Positions 43,214-54,030 are shown, counted from the first letter of the stretch. The stretch: 64,000 bases of DNA from Oceanomicrobium pacificus (GCF_009833495.1 NZ_WUWG01000001.1:992001-1056000); one strand, 5' to 3'. Program-made: numbers and translations. The notes: generated by a model not told the origin, from the letters alone.

Positions 43214-44125
43214 ATGTTGGAATTCGGACAGGGTGCCGCCGGGGGCGCGGCAGGGGCCGAGCTCGTCAAGGACAGCAGCGAAGCCACCTTCATGCAGGAT
43301 GTGATCGAAGCCTCGCGCGAGGTACCGGTCATCGTCGATTTCTGGGCGCCCTGGTGCGGCCCGTGCAAAACGCTCGGCCCGGCTCTGGAGAGCGCCGTGC
43401 AGGCCGCCGGCGGCAAGGTCCGCATGGTCAAGGTCAATGTCGACGAGAACCAGATGCTCGCCGGACAGATGCGGGTCCAGTCGATCCCGGCCGTTTTCGG
43501 TTTCGTCAACGGCCAGCCTGTCGACGGGTTCATGGGCGCGCAGGGTCCCGCCCAGATCAAGCAATTCATCGACGGTCTGATCGCACAGGGCGGCGGTGGC
43601 GGTCTCGACGAGGCGATCGAGATGGCCGAGGAAATGCTGGCGGAAGGCAATGCGACCGACGCGGCCCAGACCTTTGCCGCGATCCTTGCCGAGGACCGCG
43701 ACAATCTCAAGGCGCTGGGCGGCATGATCCGGGCGCAACTGGCTGTCGGTCAGGTTGAAGAGGCACAACAGCTCCGCGCGCTCGTTCCCGAAGGCAAGGA
43801 AGGCGATCCGGCTCTCGCAGCCGCGCTCGCGCAGCTCGATCTGGCCAGCGACAGCGCGGGCGCGGGCGAGGCTGGCGCGATCGAGGCGCAGGTGGCGGCT
43901 GACCCTGACAATATGCAGCTGCGACTCGATCTCGCGACGGCCTATATCTCCGACGGGCGCAATGCGGATGCGATCGACACGCTGCTCGATCTTTTCGCCC
44001 GCGACCGCGAGTGGAACGACGCGGCGGCCAAGACCCAATTGCTGAAACTTCTGGACTCGCTCGGTCCCAAGAATGAGGATGCCCAGAGGGGACGGCGGCG
44101 CCTGTCCTCCATGATTTTTGCCTGA
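43214..44125 (+). CDS. thioredoxin-TPR protein (CnoX/YbbN-like)
   Basis: 303 residues. The N-terminal thioredoxin domain has an intact active site, WAPWCGPCKT, and cis-Pro in IPAVFGF. From about residue 125 TPR-like helices follow (EAIEMAEEMLAEGNATDAAQ, AIDTLLDLFARDREWND). YbbN/CnoX proteins link thioredoxin chemistry to chaperones during oxidative stress; E. coli CnoX lacks the resolving Cys, while here both Cys are kept, so redox activity is likely. ATG 43214 is preceded by AAGGAA. Confidence 0.9.
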   Translation: MLEFGQGAAGGAAGAELVKDSSEATFMQDVIEASREVPVIVDFWAPWCGPCKTLGPALESAVQAAGGKVRMVKVNVDENQMLAGQMRVQSIPAVFGFVNGQPVDGFMGAQGPAQIKQFIDGLIAQGGGGGLDEAIEMAEEMLAEGNATDAAQTFAAILAEDRDNLKALGGMIRAQLAVGQVEEAQQLRALVPEGKEGDPALAAALAQLDLASDSAGAGEAGAIEAQVAADPDNMQLRLDLATAYISDGRNADAIDTLLDLFARDREWNDAAAKTQLLKLLDSLGPKNEDAQRGRRRLSSMIFA

Positions 44126-44159
44126 GCACGCGCGGCGCCGGGCCTGACGGGGGGAAGCG

Positions 44160-44819
44160 GTGAAGACGGACAGTCTTGCGGATCTGCCGGACATTGTTCC
44201 GGTCTTCCCCCTGCCCGGCGCGGTGCTTCTGCCGCGCACACGGCTGCCGCTGAACATTTTCGAACCCCGTTATCTGGCCATGCTCGACGATGTGCTGGCC
44301 AATCCGAGCCGGATGATCGGCATGGTCCAGCCGCGCTCCGGCCCGGGCGGCCAGCCAGGCGCACAGAGCTTCCATGCGATCGGCTGCGCAGGCCGGCTCG
44401 TCTCCTTCTCCGAGACCGAGGACGGGCGCTACATGATCACGCTGGCCGGCGTCAGCCGGTTTCGCATCCAGACGGTCGAGGAAGGGTTCACGCCCTATCT
44501 GAAGGCGCGGGTCGAATGGTCCGATTTTTCCGCTGACCTTGGCGGCAAGGAGCAGGATCCGGGCTTCGACCGCGCGGCTTTCTTCAGGGTGCTGGAGCAG
44601 TATTTCACCCAGTCGAACCTGACGTCCGACTGGGAAACGATGAAACAGGCCGACACCGAATTGCTCATCAATTCGCTCTCCATGCTCCTTCCGTTCGAGG
44701 AGGAGGAAAAACAGGCCCTGCTCGAAGCGCCGCATCTGACCGAGCGCCGGCAGACCCTGCAGGCGCTGATGGAATTTTCCATGGCGACCGGCGGCGGGGA
44801 TGAGGGGGCGCTCCAATGA
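44160..44819 (+). CDS. LON N-terminal-domain (LON substrate-binding) protein
   Basis: 219 residues, a free-standing Lon substrate-binding domain without ATPase or protease: [45 protein letters not shown] and a helical tail. Function is unclear, perhaps an adaptor. The GTG at 44160 is the start, with GGGGGGAA upstream; it overlaps the next gene by 4 nt. Confidence 0.9.
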   Translation: MKTDSLADLPDIVPVFPLPGAVLLPRTRLPLNIFEPRYLAMLDDVLANPSRMIGMVQPRSGPGGQPGAQSFHAIGCAGRLVSFSETEDGRYMITLAGVSRFRIQTVEEGFTPYLKARVEWSDFSADLGGKEQDPGFDRAAFFRVLEQYFTQSNLTSDWETMKQADTELLINSLSMLLPFEEEEKQALLEAPHLTERRQTLQALMEFSMATGGGDEGALQ

Positions 44820-45046
44820 GCCCGGCCGATCCGCCGGTCTCCGACCGGCATATGCTGGAACGGCTGGTCTGTCCGGTCACCCGTGCGACCCTGCGCTATG
44901 ACGCATCCAGACAGGAGCTGGTGTCAGCGGCGGCCGGTCTGGCCTTTCCGATCCGCAACGGTGTGCCGGTGATGCTGGTGGACGAGGCGCGACCGCTCGA
45001 TGCCGCACCGAACGGTGCGGCGCCGCCTCAGAGCGGCACGCCCTGA
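44816..45046 (+). CDS. Trm112-family (YcaR/UPF0434) protein
   Basis: 76 residues. [17 protein letters not shown], then [17 protein letters not shown], is the Trm112/YcaR pattern; of the zinc-ribbon cysteines only the first is visible, so metal binding may be lost. Eukaryotic Trm112 activates methyltransferases. Its 3' end overlaps the convergent UbiH-type gene by 19 bp. Confidence 0.88.
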   Translation: MSPADPPVSDRHMLERLVCPVTRATLRYDASRQELVSAAAGLAFPIRNGVPVMLVDEARPLDAAPNGAAPPQSGTP

Positions 45047-46254
45047 AGCAGGCGCGGAAGGTCGCCGGTCAGGCCCGCGGCCTCCCGGATCAGGCCCCGC
45101 CGCAAGCCCGGGACGGCATTGACTGCCGCAAGGCCAAGGTCGCGGAGCGGCCTCAGGAGCGGATTGTCATTCGAGAAAAGCGCGTTGATCCCGTCGGTGG
45201 CGACCGCGAGAGCGGTTACGTCCACGCCGCGCCAGCGCTGGTAGCGGGCAAGCACGTCGCGCGCGCCGAAATCCTCCCCCCGCCGGGTCGCATCGACCAG
45301 CACTTCAGCCAGCGCTGCCACGTCCCGCAGCCCGAGGTTCAGCCCCTGTCCCGCCAGCGGGTGGACGCCGTGGGCCGCGTCGCCGGCGAGCGCAAGCCGT
45401 TCGCCTGTCAGGCTGTTTGCGATCGTCAGATCGAGCGGATAGGCAAACCGTTTTCCACACAGCGCAATCTCGCCCAGAAACGCGCCGATGCGCGGGCGCA
45501 GCTCGTCCATATAGCCTGCATCATCGAGCGCCATGATCTGCGCGGCCCGCTCTGTCGTTTCCGTCCAGACGAGCGAGGACATGTTGCCGGGCAATGGCAG
45601 GATGGCGAGCGGTCCCGAGGGCATGAAGAACTGGTGCGCCGCGCCGCCATGCGGGCGCTCATGCGCGATGGCGCAGACAAGGCTCGTCTGGGCGTAGCCC
45701 CAGCCGGTGCGCCGGATGCCCGCACGCTCTGCCGTGCCGCTGCGGCGTCCGTCACAGCCGACGAGCAGCCCGCCGCGCAAGGTCCGGCCGGAGGCCAAGG
45801 TTACCTCCGCCGTTTGCGGCGAGGTTGCCTGTGCGGTCACGGTCTCGTCGGTCAGGTGCGTGATGCCGGGCACGGCGCGCAGCGCGTCGAGCAGGACCGG
45901 GCGCAGATAACGGTCCTCCAGCACGTGGCCCATCGGTCCTTCTTCGATCTCGGCATGGTCGAAATGCAGGTGCCATGGCGATGCGCCCTCGCCCGCCCGT
46001 CCGTCGGAGACGACAATATCGAGGATCGGCTCGGCGCGGTCGGCCACCGCCTCCCACAGCCCCAGCGCCGTCAGCATCCGCACGGTCGTCAGCGACAGCG
46101 CGTAGCCGCGCCCGTCGAAATCGGCGTTGCGGTGCACCTGTGCCGGCTGGGCATCGATCACCGTGCTCGTCAGCCCCGCCTGCGCCAGCGCCAGCGCCAG
46201 AACCGGGCCGTTCAGCCCGCCACCCACGATCAGAATGTCACTGTCTCGATCCAT
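45028..46254 (-). CDS. UbiH/COQ6-family FAD monooxygenase
   Basis: 408 residues, the class that hydroxylates the aromatic ring during ubiquinone synthesis. FAD motifs: [21 protein letters not shown] (GxGxxG), [18 protein letters not shown] (GCDG) and [20 protein letters not shown] (GD, with the UbiH signature HPLAGQGLN). Which carbon (C5, C6 or C1) it modifies cannot be told. ATG 46254 fits the family N-terminus. Confidence 0.9.
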   Translation of the reverse strand: MDRDSDILIVGGGLNGPVLALALAQAGLTSTVIDAQPAQVHRNADFDGRGYALSLTTVRMLTALGLWEAVADRAEPILDIVVSDGRAGEGASPWHLHFDHAEIEEGPMGHVLEDRYLRPVLLDALRAVPGITHLTDETVTAQATSPQTAEVTLASGRTLRGGLLVGCDGRRSGTAERAGIRRTGWGYAQTSLVCAIAHERPHGGAAHQFFMPSGPLAILPLPGNMSSLVWTETTERAAQIMALDDAGYMDELRPRIGAFLGEIALCGKRFAYPLDLTIANSLTGERLALAGDAAHGVHPLAGQGLNLGLRDVAALAEVLVDATRRGEDFGARDVLARYQRWRGVDVTALAVATDGINALFSNDNPLLRPLRDLGLAAVNAVPGLRRGLIREAAGLTGDLPRLLQGVPL

Positions 46255-46338
46255 AGGCGCACTATGGATCGCGCAGAGCGATTGTCCAGACGCCATTCCG
46301 TCGCTACCGTGCGCGGCCAGACAGATGGAGGAGTTTCG

Positions 46339-47679
46339 ATGGCGTCAGACTGGCTCACCCGCACTGCGGTCGATATGGGCGATGCGATCGAGACCGGCCG
46401 GCTCGACCCGCGCGACCTGACGGAGGCGTTTCTCGACGCGGTTGCGGCGTCGGACGCCGGACCTGCCATTTATGCCCGCACGACGCCTGCCCGCGCCCGC
46501 GCCGAGGCCGGAGCAGCGGCTGCGCGCGCCAAAGCCGGGCTGCGCCGCTCGCCGCTCGACGGGGTGCCGATCAGCTGGAAGGACCTGTTCGATACGGCCG
46601 GATGCGCGACCGAAGCCGGATCGGCGCTTCTGCAAGGCCGCGTGCCGGACCGCGATGCGCGTGTGCTCGCAAACGCGACCCGCGCGGGGCTCGTGTGCCT
46701 CGGCAAGACCCATATGTCCGAATTGGCCTTCTCTGGCCTCGGGATCAACCCGGTCACCGCAACCCCGCCGAACCGGGCGGGGTTCGACCGCGCGCCGGGT
46801 GGATCTTCCTCCGGCGCGGCGGCATCGGTGGCCCACGGGCTGGCGGCGGCAGGCATCGGGTCGGACACGGGCGGGTCGGTGCGCATCCCCGCCGCCTGGA
46901 ACGATCTGGTCGGCCTGAAGACGAGCCACGGGCGGCTTTCGCTCGAGGGCGTGGTGCCGCTCTGCAAGCGGTTCGACACGGTCGGCCCCCTGACCCGCAG
47001 CGTGGCCGATGCCGCGCATCTGATGGCGGCGATGGAAGGGGTGGACCGGGCCCCCGATCTGGCGGGCAGCGCAATCGGGGGCGCGCGGCTTGCGATCTGC
47101 ACCCGCACCGCTTTTGACGATATCCGCCCCGAACCGGCGGCAGCTTTCGCGGACATAGCGGAGCGTCTGGGCGGCGCTGGCGCCCGCCTGTTCGACCTCG
47201 ACCTGCCGGAGGTGGAGGAGGCGATGCCGCTCTCTGCCTGCCTGTTCACGGCCGAAGCCTACGGGCTCTGGCGGGACCGGATCGAGGCCGCGCCGGAGAA
47301 GATGTACGCGCCCATCCGCGACCGGTTCCGCTCCGGCGCGGAACATTCGGGGCCGGATTATGTGGCCGCATGGGCGCGGCTCGACCGGTTGCGCGCGCGC
47401 CTTCATGCAAAGCTCGCCGGCGTGGATGCATTCATTCTGCCGACGGCGCCGAACCTGCCGCCCGACCGGGCGCGGCTCGAATCGGACGGGGCCTATTATG
47501 TGACCGAGAACCTGATGACGTTGCGCAACACGCGGATCGGCAACCTGTTCGACCTGTGTGGCCTGACCCTGCCGACCGGCCATCCGGGCTGCGGGCTGAT
47601 GCTGCTGGCCCTGCCCGGGCAGGAGGAGCGGCTCCTGCGGCTGGGTGTGGCGGTTGAGTCAGCCCTTCGCGCAACCTGA
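46339..47679 (+). CDS. amidase-signature-family hydrolase
   Basis: 446 residues. The Ser-cisSer-Lys triad is visible: Lys in ISWKDLFDTAG, cis-Ser in APGGSSSGAAA and nucleophile Ser in GSDTGGSVRIPAAW. No GatB or GatC gene adjoins and the C-terminus lacks the GatA pattern, so it is a stand-alone amidase of unknown substrate. ATG 46339 has the strong TGGAGGAG Shine-Dalgarno. Divergent from the UbiH-type gene. Confidence 0.92.
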   Translation: MASDWLTRTAVDMGDAIETGRLDPRDLTEAFLDAVAASDAGPAIYARTTPARARAEAGAAAARAKAGLRRSPLDGVPISWKDLFDTAGCATEAGSALLQGRVPDRDARVLANATRAGLVCLGKTHMSELAFSGLGINPVTATPPNRAGFDRAPGGSSSGAAASVAHGLAAAGIGSDTGGSVRIPAAWNDLVGLKTSHGRLSLEGVVPLCKRFDTVGPLTRSVADAAHLMAAMEGVDRAPDLAGSAIGGARLAICTRTAFDDIRPEPAAAFADIAERLGGAGARLFDLDLPEVEEAMPLSACLFTAEAYGLWRDRIEAAPEKMYAPIRDRFRSGAEHSGPDYVAAWARLDRLRARLHAKLAGVDAFILPTAPNLPPDRARLESDGAYYVTENLMTLRNTRIGNLFDLCGLTLPTGHPGCGLMLLALPGQEERLLRLGVAVESALRAT

Positions 47680-47763
47680 CCGGCGCCGCTGGACCGGTCT
47701 GCGCTGCGCGGCTAGTCTGGCGGATCAAGAGGGGCGACAGACCCCCAGATATTGAGGCCACCA

Positions 47764-48978
47764 ATGCAGAACCCCGCGCGGTTTTCGGATCTTCCGGAAT
47801 ACGCCTTTCCCCGCTTGCGCGCCCTGTTGGCGCCGATCCCGCCCGGCGGGCCGGAGCTTGCCATGTCGATCGGCGAGCCCAAGCATCCGTTTCCCGACTT
47901 CGTGCCCGACCTGATCGCGCAGCACAGCGCCGATTTCGGCGTCTACCCGTCGAACGAGGGGCTGCCGGAACTGCGCGAGGCGATTGCGGACTGGCTGGTG
48001 CGCCGCTACGGCGTCACGCTCGATCCGGAGCGGCAGATCCTGTCGCTGAACGGCACGCGGGAGGGGCTCTTCAACGCCGGAATTGCGCTCTGCCCCGAGG
48101 CAAAGTCCGGTGCGCGCCCGGTCGTGCTGATGCCCAATCCCTTCTACCAGTGCTATGCCGTGGCCGCCGCTGCCGTCGGGGCTGAGCCGGTGTTCGTGCC
48201 GGCAACCGAGGAGACGGGCTTCCTGCCCGATTTCGACGCGGTTCCGCGCGCGCTTCTTGACCGGACCGCGCTTGTCTACATGTGCTCGCCGAGCAACCCG
48301 CAGGGCGCTGTGGCCGACCGTGCCTACTGGCGGAACCTGCTTGCCCTCGCCGAGCGGCACGATTTCCGGGTGGTGGCCGACGAATGCTATTCCGAGATCT
48401 ACCGCACGACCGATCCGGACGCCGCGCCCGACGGCGCGCTGGCCGCGCTGGCGGACATGGGTGGCGACCCCGAACGGCTGGTCGTGTTCCATTCGCTGTC
48501 GAAAAGGTCGAACCTGCCGGGGTTGCGCTCGGGCTTCGCCGCCGGCGGACCGGGCGCGATTGCCGAGATGCGCCGCCTGCGGGCCTATAGCGGCGCGCCG
48601 GTGCCCAATGCGCTGCAGCGCGTGTCCGCCGCTGTTTGGGCCGAAGAGACACATGTGGCCGCGAACCGGGCGCTCTACCGTGAAAAATTTGACCTTGCGG
48701 ACCGGATTCTTGGTAACATGCCGGGATACAAGTCTCCGCAGGCCGGGTTTTTTCTCTGGTTGAATGTCGGGGACGGCGAGGCCGCCACAGTGCGTCTGTG
48801 GCGAGAGACAGGCATTCGAGTTCTGCCGGGGGCGTATCTGTCCCGGCCAGCAGATCCGGTGCTTGGGGGCAGTCATCCGGGAGCGCAATATATTCGCGTG
48901 GCGCTGGTTGCTGCCGCGCAAGACGTGGAACGCGGGCTTCTCGCCCTGCGGGACTGTCTTTACGGGAGCGTGGAGTAA
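47764..48978 (+). CDS. class I/II PLP aminotransferase (DapC-like)
   Basis: 404 residues, fold type I. The PLP lysine is in VFHSLSKRSNLPGLRSGF, with AMSIGEPKHPFPDF, MCSPSNPQGAVADR and VVADECYSEIYR (Asp/Tyr). The pattern resembles succinyldiaminopimelate aminotransferases of the DapC group, giving lysine and peptidoglycan precursors, but the assignment within class I is tentative. ftsK starts 3 nt after its stop. Confidence 0.85.
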   Translation: MQNPARFSDLPEYAFPRLRALLAPIPPGGPELAMSIGEPKHPFPDFVPDLIAQHSADFGVYPSNEGLPELREAIADWLVRRYGVTLDPERQILSLNGTREGLFNAGIALCPEAKSGARPVVLMPNPFYQCYAVAAAAVGAEPVFVPATEETGFLPDFDAVPRALLDRTALVYMCSPSNPQGAVADRAYWRNLLALAERHDFRVVADECYSEIYRTTDPDAAPDGALAALADMGGDPERLVVFHSLSKRSNLPGLRSGFAAGGPGAIAEMRRLRAYSGAPVPNALQRVSAAVWAEETHVAANRALYREKFDLADRILGNMPGYKSPQAGFFLWLNVGDGEAATVRLWRETGIRVLPGAYLSRPADPVLGGSHPGAQYIRVALVAAAQDVERGLLALRDCLYGSVE

Positions 48979-48981
48979 GGC

Positions 48982-51792
48982 ATGGTATCTCTGACGGCGC
49001 CGAAAAAGGCCAAACGGGCGAGCAAGAGCCGCAAGGCGCTTGTGGAATCGCAGACGAGCGAGGCGCTCCGCAAACGCGGCAGGGAGGCTCTGGGCCTTGC
49101 CTTTGTCGTTCTCGCAGGCGCGCTGGCCGCGATGATGTGGACCTACGACCCCACCGATCCGAGCTTCTTCAACGCGACGGGCGATGCGCCGAACAATGCG
49201 CTGGGCCTGCTCGGGGCGTCGCTGGCCGACCCGCTGCACCGTGTCATCGGCTGGGCGGCCTACGGGCTTCCGGTCATGTCCTTTGTCTGGGGCGGGCGGC
49301 TTATCCGCCATCGCGGCGAGGAACGGGTCCTGTCCCGCACCATTCTGGCCCCCATCGCATTCGCGGTGGCGTCGGTTTTTGCCGCCGCGCATGTGCCGCC
49401 GGCCGACTGGCCTTTCAGCTACGGTCTGGGCGGCATGTTCGGCGATTCGGTCCTTGGCATGATCCTGTCGCTCCTGCCGCTCGACACAGGCCTGTCGCTT
49501 CTGGTCGCGACGCTCGCGCTGGCGGTCGCCTTCATCGTCATTTCCGGCTACGCGCTCGGGCTCGACAAGGCGGAATGCGCAGCGCTCTGGCGCGGGTTCC
49601 GGCGCGGGCTTGGTATTGCCTGGTCCTGGATCCTGACTCTGCTGTCCCTGATGGGCGTCGGCGCCCGCCGCGCCGCCGTGAAAGCGGGCGAGGCGCGACA
49701 GGTCCAGAAAGCCAAGTCGGCCGAACGCCGCGCCGCCAAGGAAGCGGCGGTCAACAGCCGGTTCGACCAGTTGCGCGCGGGCGTCGAGGAGCCTGCCCCG
49801 CAGCGCCCGACCCATGATCCCCGCGTGGCGTCCGCCAACGAGGACCGCTTGATGGCGCGGATCAGCGCGGCTGTGCGGGCGCGCAAGGAAGAGAACATGG
49901 CGAACGGCACCTATGCGGACGGGACGGAGGATCACCTGATCGACCCGTCCGACCATGGTGCGCCTTATGATGACGGCCAACAGGGCCTGCCCGCGCTCGG
50001 CGGCGTGTCGCGCGACATGGATCCGCCGCTGACGGCGGACACTGGCGGCTATGGTGGTGGCGCAGGTTATGACGCAGGTTATGACGCAGCCGTGCCGGCC
50101 ATGGCGGATGCCCATGGCCACGGTGCCGCAGGAGGCGATCCTTATGGCGCGCCGGCTGCCGCGGCCCCCCCGCCGGAGCCCGCGCCGGCGCTGGTGCAGG
50201 GCAACGAGCCGCGCCGCGTGGCCAAGAGCCGCCGCGCCAAGGCCGATGAACAGCCGCAACTGGCGCTCGAGGATACTGGCGACCAGTACCAGATCCCGCC
50301 GCTCACGCTGCTCGAAAGTCCGACCGAGATCGTGCGCCAGACCATGAGCAACGATGCGCTCGCGGAAAATGCGCGGATGCTGGAAAGCGTGCTCGACGAT
50401 TATGGTGTGAAGGGCGAGATCGTGTCCGTGAAACCGGGCCCGGTCGTGACCATGTACGAACTCGAACCGGCGCCGGGCCTGAAAGCCAGCCGCGTGATCG
50501 GACTGGCCGACGATATCGCGCGCTCCATGTCGGCGCTGGCGGCGCGTGTGTCGACCGTGCCGGGCCGCTCTGTCATCGGTATCGAACTGCCCAACGAATC
50601 GCGCGAGAAGGTGCTCCTGCGCGAGATCCTGTCGGCCCGCGCCTATGGCGAGAGCAACCACAAGCTGCCTCTGGCGCTCGGCAAGGATATCGGCGGCGAG
50701 CCGGTCGTGGCCAACCTTGCCCGGATGCCGCACCTGCTGATCGCCGGGACCACCGGATCGGGCAAGTCGGTGGCGATCAACACGATGATCCTGTCGCTGC
50801 TCTATTCGCTCTCGCCCGAGGAATGCCGGCTGATCATGATCGACCCGAAGATGCTGGAACTCAGCGTCTATGACGGGATCCCCCACCTCCTGTCGCCGGT
50901 GGTGACCGACCCGAAAAAGGCGGTCGTTGCGCTCAAATGGACCGTGGCGGAGATGGAGGAGCGCTACCGGAAAATGTCCAAGATGGGCGTGCGCAACATC
51001 GACGGCTACAATGCCCGGGTCGAGGATGCGCTGCGCAAGGGCGAGGGGTTCACCCGCACGGTGCAGACCGGATTTGACGATGCGACCGGCGAGCCGATCT
51101 TCGAGACCGAGGAATTCACGCCGGAGAAAATGCCCTTCATCGTCGTAATCGTCGACGAGATGGCCGATCTGATGATGGTCGCGGGCAAGGAGATCGAGGC
51201 CTGCATCCAGCGGCTTGCACAGATGGCGCGGGCCTCGGGCATCCATATCGTCATGGCGACGCAGCGGCCCTCGGTCGATGTCATCACCGGCACGATCAAG
51301 GCCAACTTCCCGACCCGGATTTCCTTCTCTGTCACCTCGAAAGTCGACAGCCGGACGATTCTGGGAGAGATGGGCGCGGAACAGCTGCTCGGCATGGGCG
51401 ACATGCTCTACATGGCCGGCGGCGGGCGGATCACGCGTGTGCACGGGCCCTTCGTCTCCGACGAGGAGGTCGAGGAGGTCGTGACCTTCCTCAAGGGCCA
51501 GGGCGTGCCGGAATATGTGTCCGGCGTGGTCGAGGGGCCCGACGAGCAGGCCGAGAGCCAGATCGATCAGGTGCTCGGTCTTGGCGGCAACACCAATGGC
51601 GAGGATGCGCTCTACGATCAGGCGGTGGCCATCGTCGCGCGGGACCGCAAATGCTCCACCTCCTACATCCAGCGCAAACTGGCGATCGGCTACAACAAGG
51701 CCGCGCGGCTCGTCGAGCAGATGGAGGAGGAAGGCGTGGTCAGCGCGGCGGACCATGTCGGCAAGCGCGAGATCCTGCTGCCGGAACGCTGA
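48982..51792 (+). CDS. ftsK: FtsK-type DNA translocase
   Basis: 936 residues. N-terminal membrane region with four or five spans (about 35-205); a variable linker (about 235-420) with Gly/Ala/Pro-rich repeats ([16 protein letters not shown]); the motor with Walker [14 protein letters not shown] and Walker [15 protein letters not shown]; and the C-terminal gamma winged helix ([20 protein letters not shown]) that reads KOPS. It segregates the chromosome terminus at division and activates XerCD. A 12-bp repeat in the linker DNA (GACGCAGGTTAT twice) suggests length variability. Confidence 0.96.
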   Translation: MVSLTAPKKAKRASKSRKALVESQTSEALRKRGREALGLAFVVLAGALAAMMWTYDPTDPSFFNATGDAPNNALGLLGASLADPLHRVIGWAAYGLPVMSFVWGGRLIRHRGEERVLSRTILAPIAFAVASVFAAAHVPPADWPFSYGLGGMFGDSVLGMILSLLPLDTGLSLLVATLALAVAFIVISGYALGLDKAECAALWRGFRRGLGIAWSWILTLLSLMGVGARRAAVKAGEARQVQKAKSAERRAAKEAAVNSRFDQLRAGVEEPAPQRPTHDPRVASANEDRLMARISAAVRARKEENMANGTYADGTEDHLIDPSDHGAPYDDGQQGLPALGGVSRDMDPPLTADTGGYGGGAGYDAGYDAAVPAMADAHGHGAAGGDPYGAPAAAAPPPEPAPALVQGNEPRRVAKSRRAKADEQPQLALEDTGDQYQIPPLTLLESPTEIVRQTMSNDALAENARMLESVLDDYGVKGEIVSVKPGPVVTMYELEPAPGLKASRVIGLADDIARSMSALAARVSTVPGRSVIGIELPNESREKVLLREILSARAYGESNHKLPLALGKDIGGEPVVANLARMPHLLIAGTTGSGKSVAINTMILSLLYSLSPEECRLIMIDPKMLELSVYDGIPHLLSPVVTDPKKAVVALKWTVAEMEERYRKMSKMGVRNIDGYNARVEDALRKGEGFTRTVQTGFDDATGEPIFETEEFTPEKMPFIVVIVDEMADLMMVAGKEIEACIQRLAQMARASGIHIVMATQRPSVDVITGTIKANFPTRISFSVTSKVDSRTILGEMGAEQLLGMGDMLYMAGGGRITRVHGPFVSDEEVEEVVTFLKGQGVPEYVSGVVEGPDEQAESQIDQVLGLGGNTNGEDALYDQAVAIVARDRKCSTSYIQRKLAIGYNKAARLVEQMEEEGVVSAADHVGKREILLPER

Positions 51793-51806
51793 TCCGGCAT
51801 CCTTCG

Positions 51807-51831
51807 GACGGGCGGAAAATCGCCGCCCGTC
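51807..51831. terminator. stem-loop between ftsK and lolA
   Basis: Perfect 9-bp stem GACGGGCGG/CCGCCCGTC with loop AAAATCG, 15 bp after the ftsK stop. No T-run follows, so full termination is doubtful. Confidence 0.5.
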
Positions 51832-51887
51832 AGGGGCTTGCGCGGATGGGGGCTGGAACAGGTGCGCGGGTTCGCTACATCTAGGGC

Positions 51888-52499
51888 ATGAACAGACGCG
51901 ATCTTCTGGCGCTCGGCGCCCTTTCCCCGCTTCTCGGCCTGGCATGGCCGGCCGCAGCAGCGCCCGTCAACCGGACCCAGCTGTCCAACTACCTCAACAG
52001 CCTGCAGCGGGCCGAGGGGCGGTTCCGGCAGACCAATCCCGACGGCTCCCGCTCGTCTGGGCGGTTCCTGCTCGCCAAGCCGGGCCGCATCCGGTTCGAA
52101 TATGACGGGCAGCCGAAGGCGCTCGTCGTCGCGGATGGCGTGTCGATCGGGGTGATCGATGCCAAATCCAACACCGGCGCCCAGCGCTATCCGCTGCGCA
52201 GCTCGCCGCTGTCGGTGCTCCTGCGGAACAATGTGAACCTCAACAGTTCGGCGCTCGTGCGCAGTTTCGGCAGCAACGACCAGCGCACGCGCATCACGCT
52301 TGTCGATCCGTCGAGCCGAGAGATCGGTTCCATCACCATGCTGTTCCGCAACGACCCGCTGCTGCTCGACGGCTGGATCATCCGCGACAAGGCGGGCAAG
52401 GAGACGCAGATCTCGCTGACCGAGGTGCGGATCGGTGGCCAGATCGACATGGGGCTCTTCAACATCGATCTGGCGGCGCGGAACTACCAGAAAGGCTAG
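51888..52499 (+). CDS. lolA: LolA-family lipoprotein carrier protein
   Basis: 203 residues. Periplasmic carrier that takes lipoproteins from LolCDE to the outer membrane. Fold markers: AEGRFRQTNPDGSRSSGRF, LAKPGRIRFEYD, KALVVADGVSIGVID. The signal peptide MNRRDLLALGALSPLLGLAW, ending PAAAA, has a twin-arginine-like N-terminus (NRRDLLAL), unusual for LolA, though the Sec route is equally possible. The stop overlaps the convergent hydratase stop by 3 bp. Confidence 0.88.
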   Translation: MNRRDLLALGALSPLLGLAWPAAAAPVNRTQLSNYLNSLQRAEGRFRQTNPDGSRSSGRFLLAKPGRIRFEYDGQPKALVVADGVSIGVIDAKSNTGAQRYPLRSSPLSVLLRNNVNLNSSALVRSFGSNDQRTRITLVDPSSREIGSITMLFRNDPLLLDGWIIRDKAGKETQISLTEVRIGGQIDMGLFNIDLAARNYQKG

Positions 52500-53236
52500 C
52501 GCCCGGTGAAGCGCGGCGGGCGTTTCTCGCGCCGCGCCGCGCGGGCTTCGGCGTGATCTTCAGATGAGAAAGCCGCGCGGATGCGCGCCGGCGCGTCCGG
52601 ATCATCCACGCCCCGGTCGAGCGCGTTGAGGCTCTCTTTCATGCCGCGCACCGCCAGCGGCGCGAGCGTGACCGCATGGGCGAGCCAGTCCTCGCCCGCC
52701 CTGTCCAGATCCGCCTGCGACACCAGCCGGTCGACAAAACCCGTTGCTGCCAGCGCTGCGTCATCAAACCGCTCTGCCAGAAGAAAGAGCCGCCGCGTGG
52801 CCTGCGGTCCGATGATCCGGCGCACGCGCGCCATCCCCTCGGGGCTGTAGTGGATGCCAAGCTCGGCCGCCGGCACGAAGGCGCGCATCCCGTCCACGCC
52901 GATGCGCATGTCGCACGCAGCCGCCAGTTCGACCCCGCCGCCGTAGACCCCGCCGTTCAGGAGCGCCAGCGTCGGAGCCGGGAAATCCTGTAGCCGGTCG
53001 CACAGGGCCGTCAGCGGATTGTCGGCCCAGTCGGCACTGTCGAGTTCATCGAGCGACGCACCGGCGCAGAAGCTGCGGCCTGTTCCGGTGAGGCTGAGCG
53101 CCTTGACCCCGTCATCCGCCCACCGATCGAGGAGCGCCGACAGGTCCCGCATCGCGCCCTGGGTCAATGCATTGTGACGCTCCGGCGCGTCGAGCCGGAT
53201 ACGGCCGATCCCGTCCGCGGCCGCCGCAACGATCAC
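52496..53236 (-). CDS. enoyl-CoA hydratase/isomerase-family protein
   Basis: 246 residues, crotonase fold: RIRLDAPERHNALTQ, the oxyanion pieces GTGRSFCAGASL and LNGGVYGGGVELAAACDMRI, and the C-terminal PPRFTGR typical of hydratases. The usual catalytic Glu positions are not obvious (AAELGIHYSPEG keeps one), so hydratase versus isomerase is open. The GTG start at 53236 overlaps the xthA stop (GTGA), so it is translated from the xthA message. Confidence 0.87.
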   Translation of the reverse strand: MIVAAAADGIGRIRLDAPERHNALTQGAMRDLSALLDRWADDGVKALSLTGTGRSFCAGASLDELDSADWADNPLTALCDRLQDFPAPTLALLNGGVYGGGVELAAACDMRIGVDGMRAFVPAAELGIHYSPEGMARVRRIIGPQATRRLFLLAERFDDAALAATGFVDRLVSQADLDRAGEDWLAHAVTLAPLAVRGMKESLNALDRGVDDPDAPARIRAAFSSEDHAEARAARREKRPPRFTGR

Positions 53237-54030
53237 GGGTCGATGTCGAAGCTGGCAAAAACCGGCGCGTGGTCGGACGGCTTTTCCCAACCGCGCACAT
53301 CACGCGCGACGCGGCTTTGTCCGGTGGAGCGCGCTGCCAGATCTGGCGTGGCCCAGATATGGTCGAGCCGGCGGCCTTTGTCGGCCGCGTCCCAGTCCCG
53401 CGCCCGGTAGGACCACCAGCTGTAGAGCAGCCCCTCGGGAATGTCCTGCCGCGTGACATCAACCCAGTTTCCGGCATTCTGCGTGGCCGTCAGCCGTTCC
53501 ACTTCGATCGGCGTGTGCGACACGATCTTCAGAAGCTGCTTGTGCGACCAGACATCATCCTCGCGCGGGGCGATGTTGAGGTCGCCGACAAGGATCGACC
53601 GCTGCGGTTTCGCGGTGCGGCCCCAGTCGGCCATGCGGTCGAGAAAGTCGAGCTTGTGGGCGAATTTAGGGTTCTCCACCGGGTCGGGCACGTCGCCGCC
53701 GGCGGGCACGTAGAAATTGTGGATCTCGGTGCCGCCCGGCAGCTTTGCCGCGACATGGCGGGCGTGATCCTCGCGGCAAAAGGCATGGTCGGTCACGTCT
53801 TCCAGCGGCAGGCGCGACAGGATGGCAACGCCGTTATAGGCTTTCTGGCCGCGGGCGACCATGTGACCGTAGCCCAGCTCGGTGAAGGCCTCTGTCGGGA
53901 TTTTCTCGACCGGCGACTTGATCTCCTGCAGGCACAGGACATCGGGCGTCTCGCGGGCCAGCAGGTCGAGCACGATCGGCTCGCGCAGGCGGACGGAATT
54001 GATGTTCCAGGTGCAGACGGTCAGGGTCAT
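53233..54030 (-). CDS. xthA: exodeoxyribonuclease III (AP endonuclease)
   Basis: 265 residues of the EEP nuclease fold. VCTWNINSVRLR, the metal Glu in LCLQEIKS, ILVGDLNIAPREDDVW (Asp-Asn) and PSDHAPVFASFD (Asp-His) form the active site, and RLDHIWATPDL is also conserved. Repairs abasic sites and blocked 3' ends. Upstream, a long GC hairpin separates it from the response-regulator gene. Confidence 0.94.
   Translation of the reverse strand: MTLTVCTWNINSVRLREPIVLDLLARETPDVLCLQEIKSPVEKIPTEAFTELGYGHMVARGQKAYNGVAILSRLPLEDVTDHAFCREDHARHVAAKLPGGTEIHNFYVPAGGDVPDPVENPKFAHKLDFLDRMADWGRTAKPQRSILVGDLNIAPREDDVWSHKQLLKIVSHTPIEVERLTATQNAGNWVDVTRQDIPEGLLYSWWSYRARDWDAADKGRRLDHIWATPDLAARSTGQSRVARDVRGWEKPSDHAPVFASFDIDP

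Noticed and set aside
50061-50090. Short tandem repeat in ftsK as a mobile or regulatory repeat
   Set aside because: Only two 12-bp units within the low-complexity linker coding region; ordinary slippage is sufficient.
47725-51945. Very long antisense reading frame of about 1400 codons opposite the aminotransferase and ftsK genes
   Set aside because: High GC content makes antisense frames open. The opposite strand encodes clear, complete aminotransferase and FtsK proteins, and the antisense translation has low-complexity Arg/His/Asp composition and no domain.
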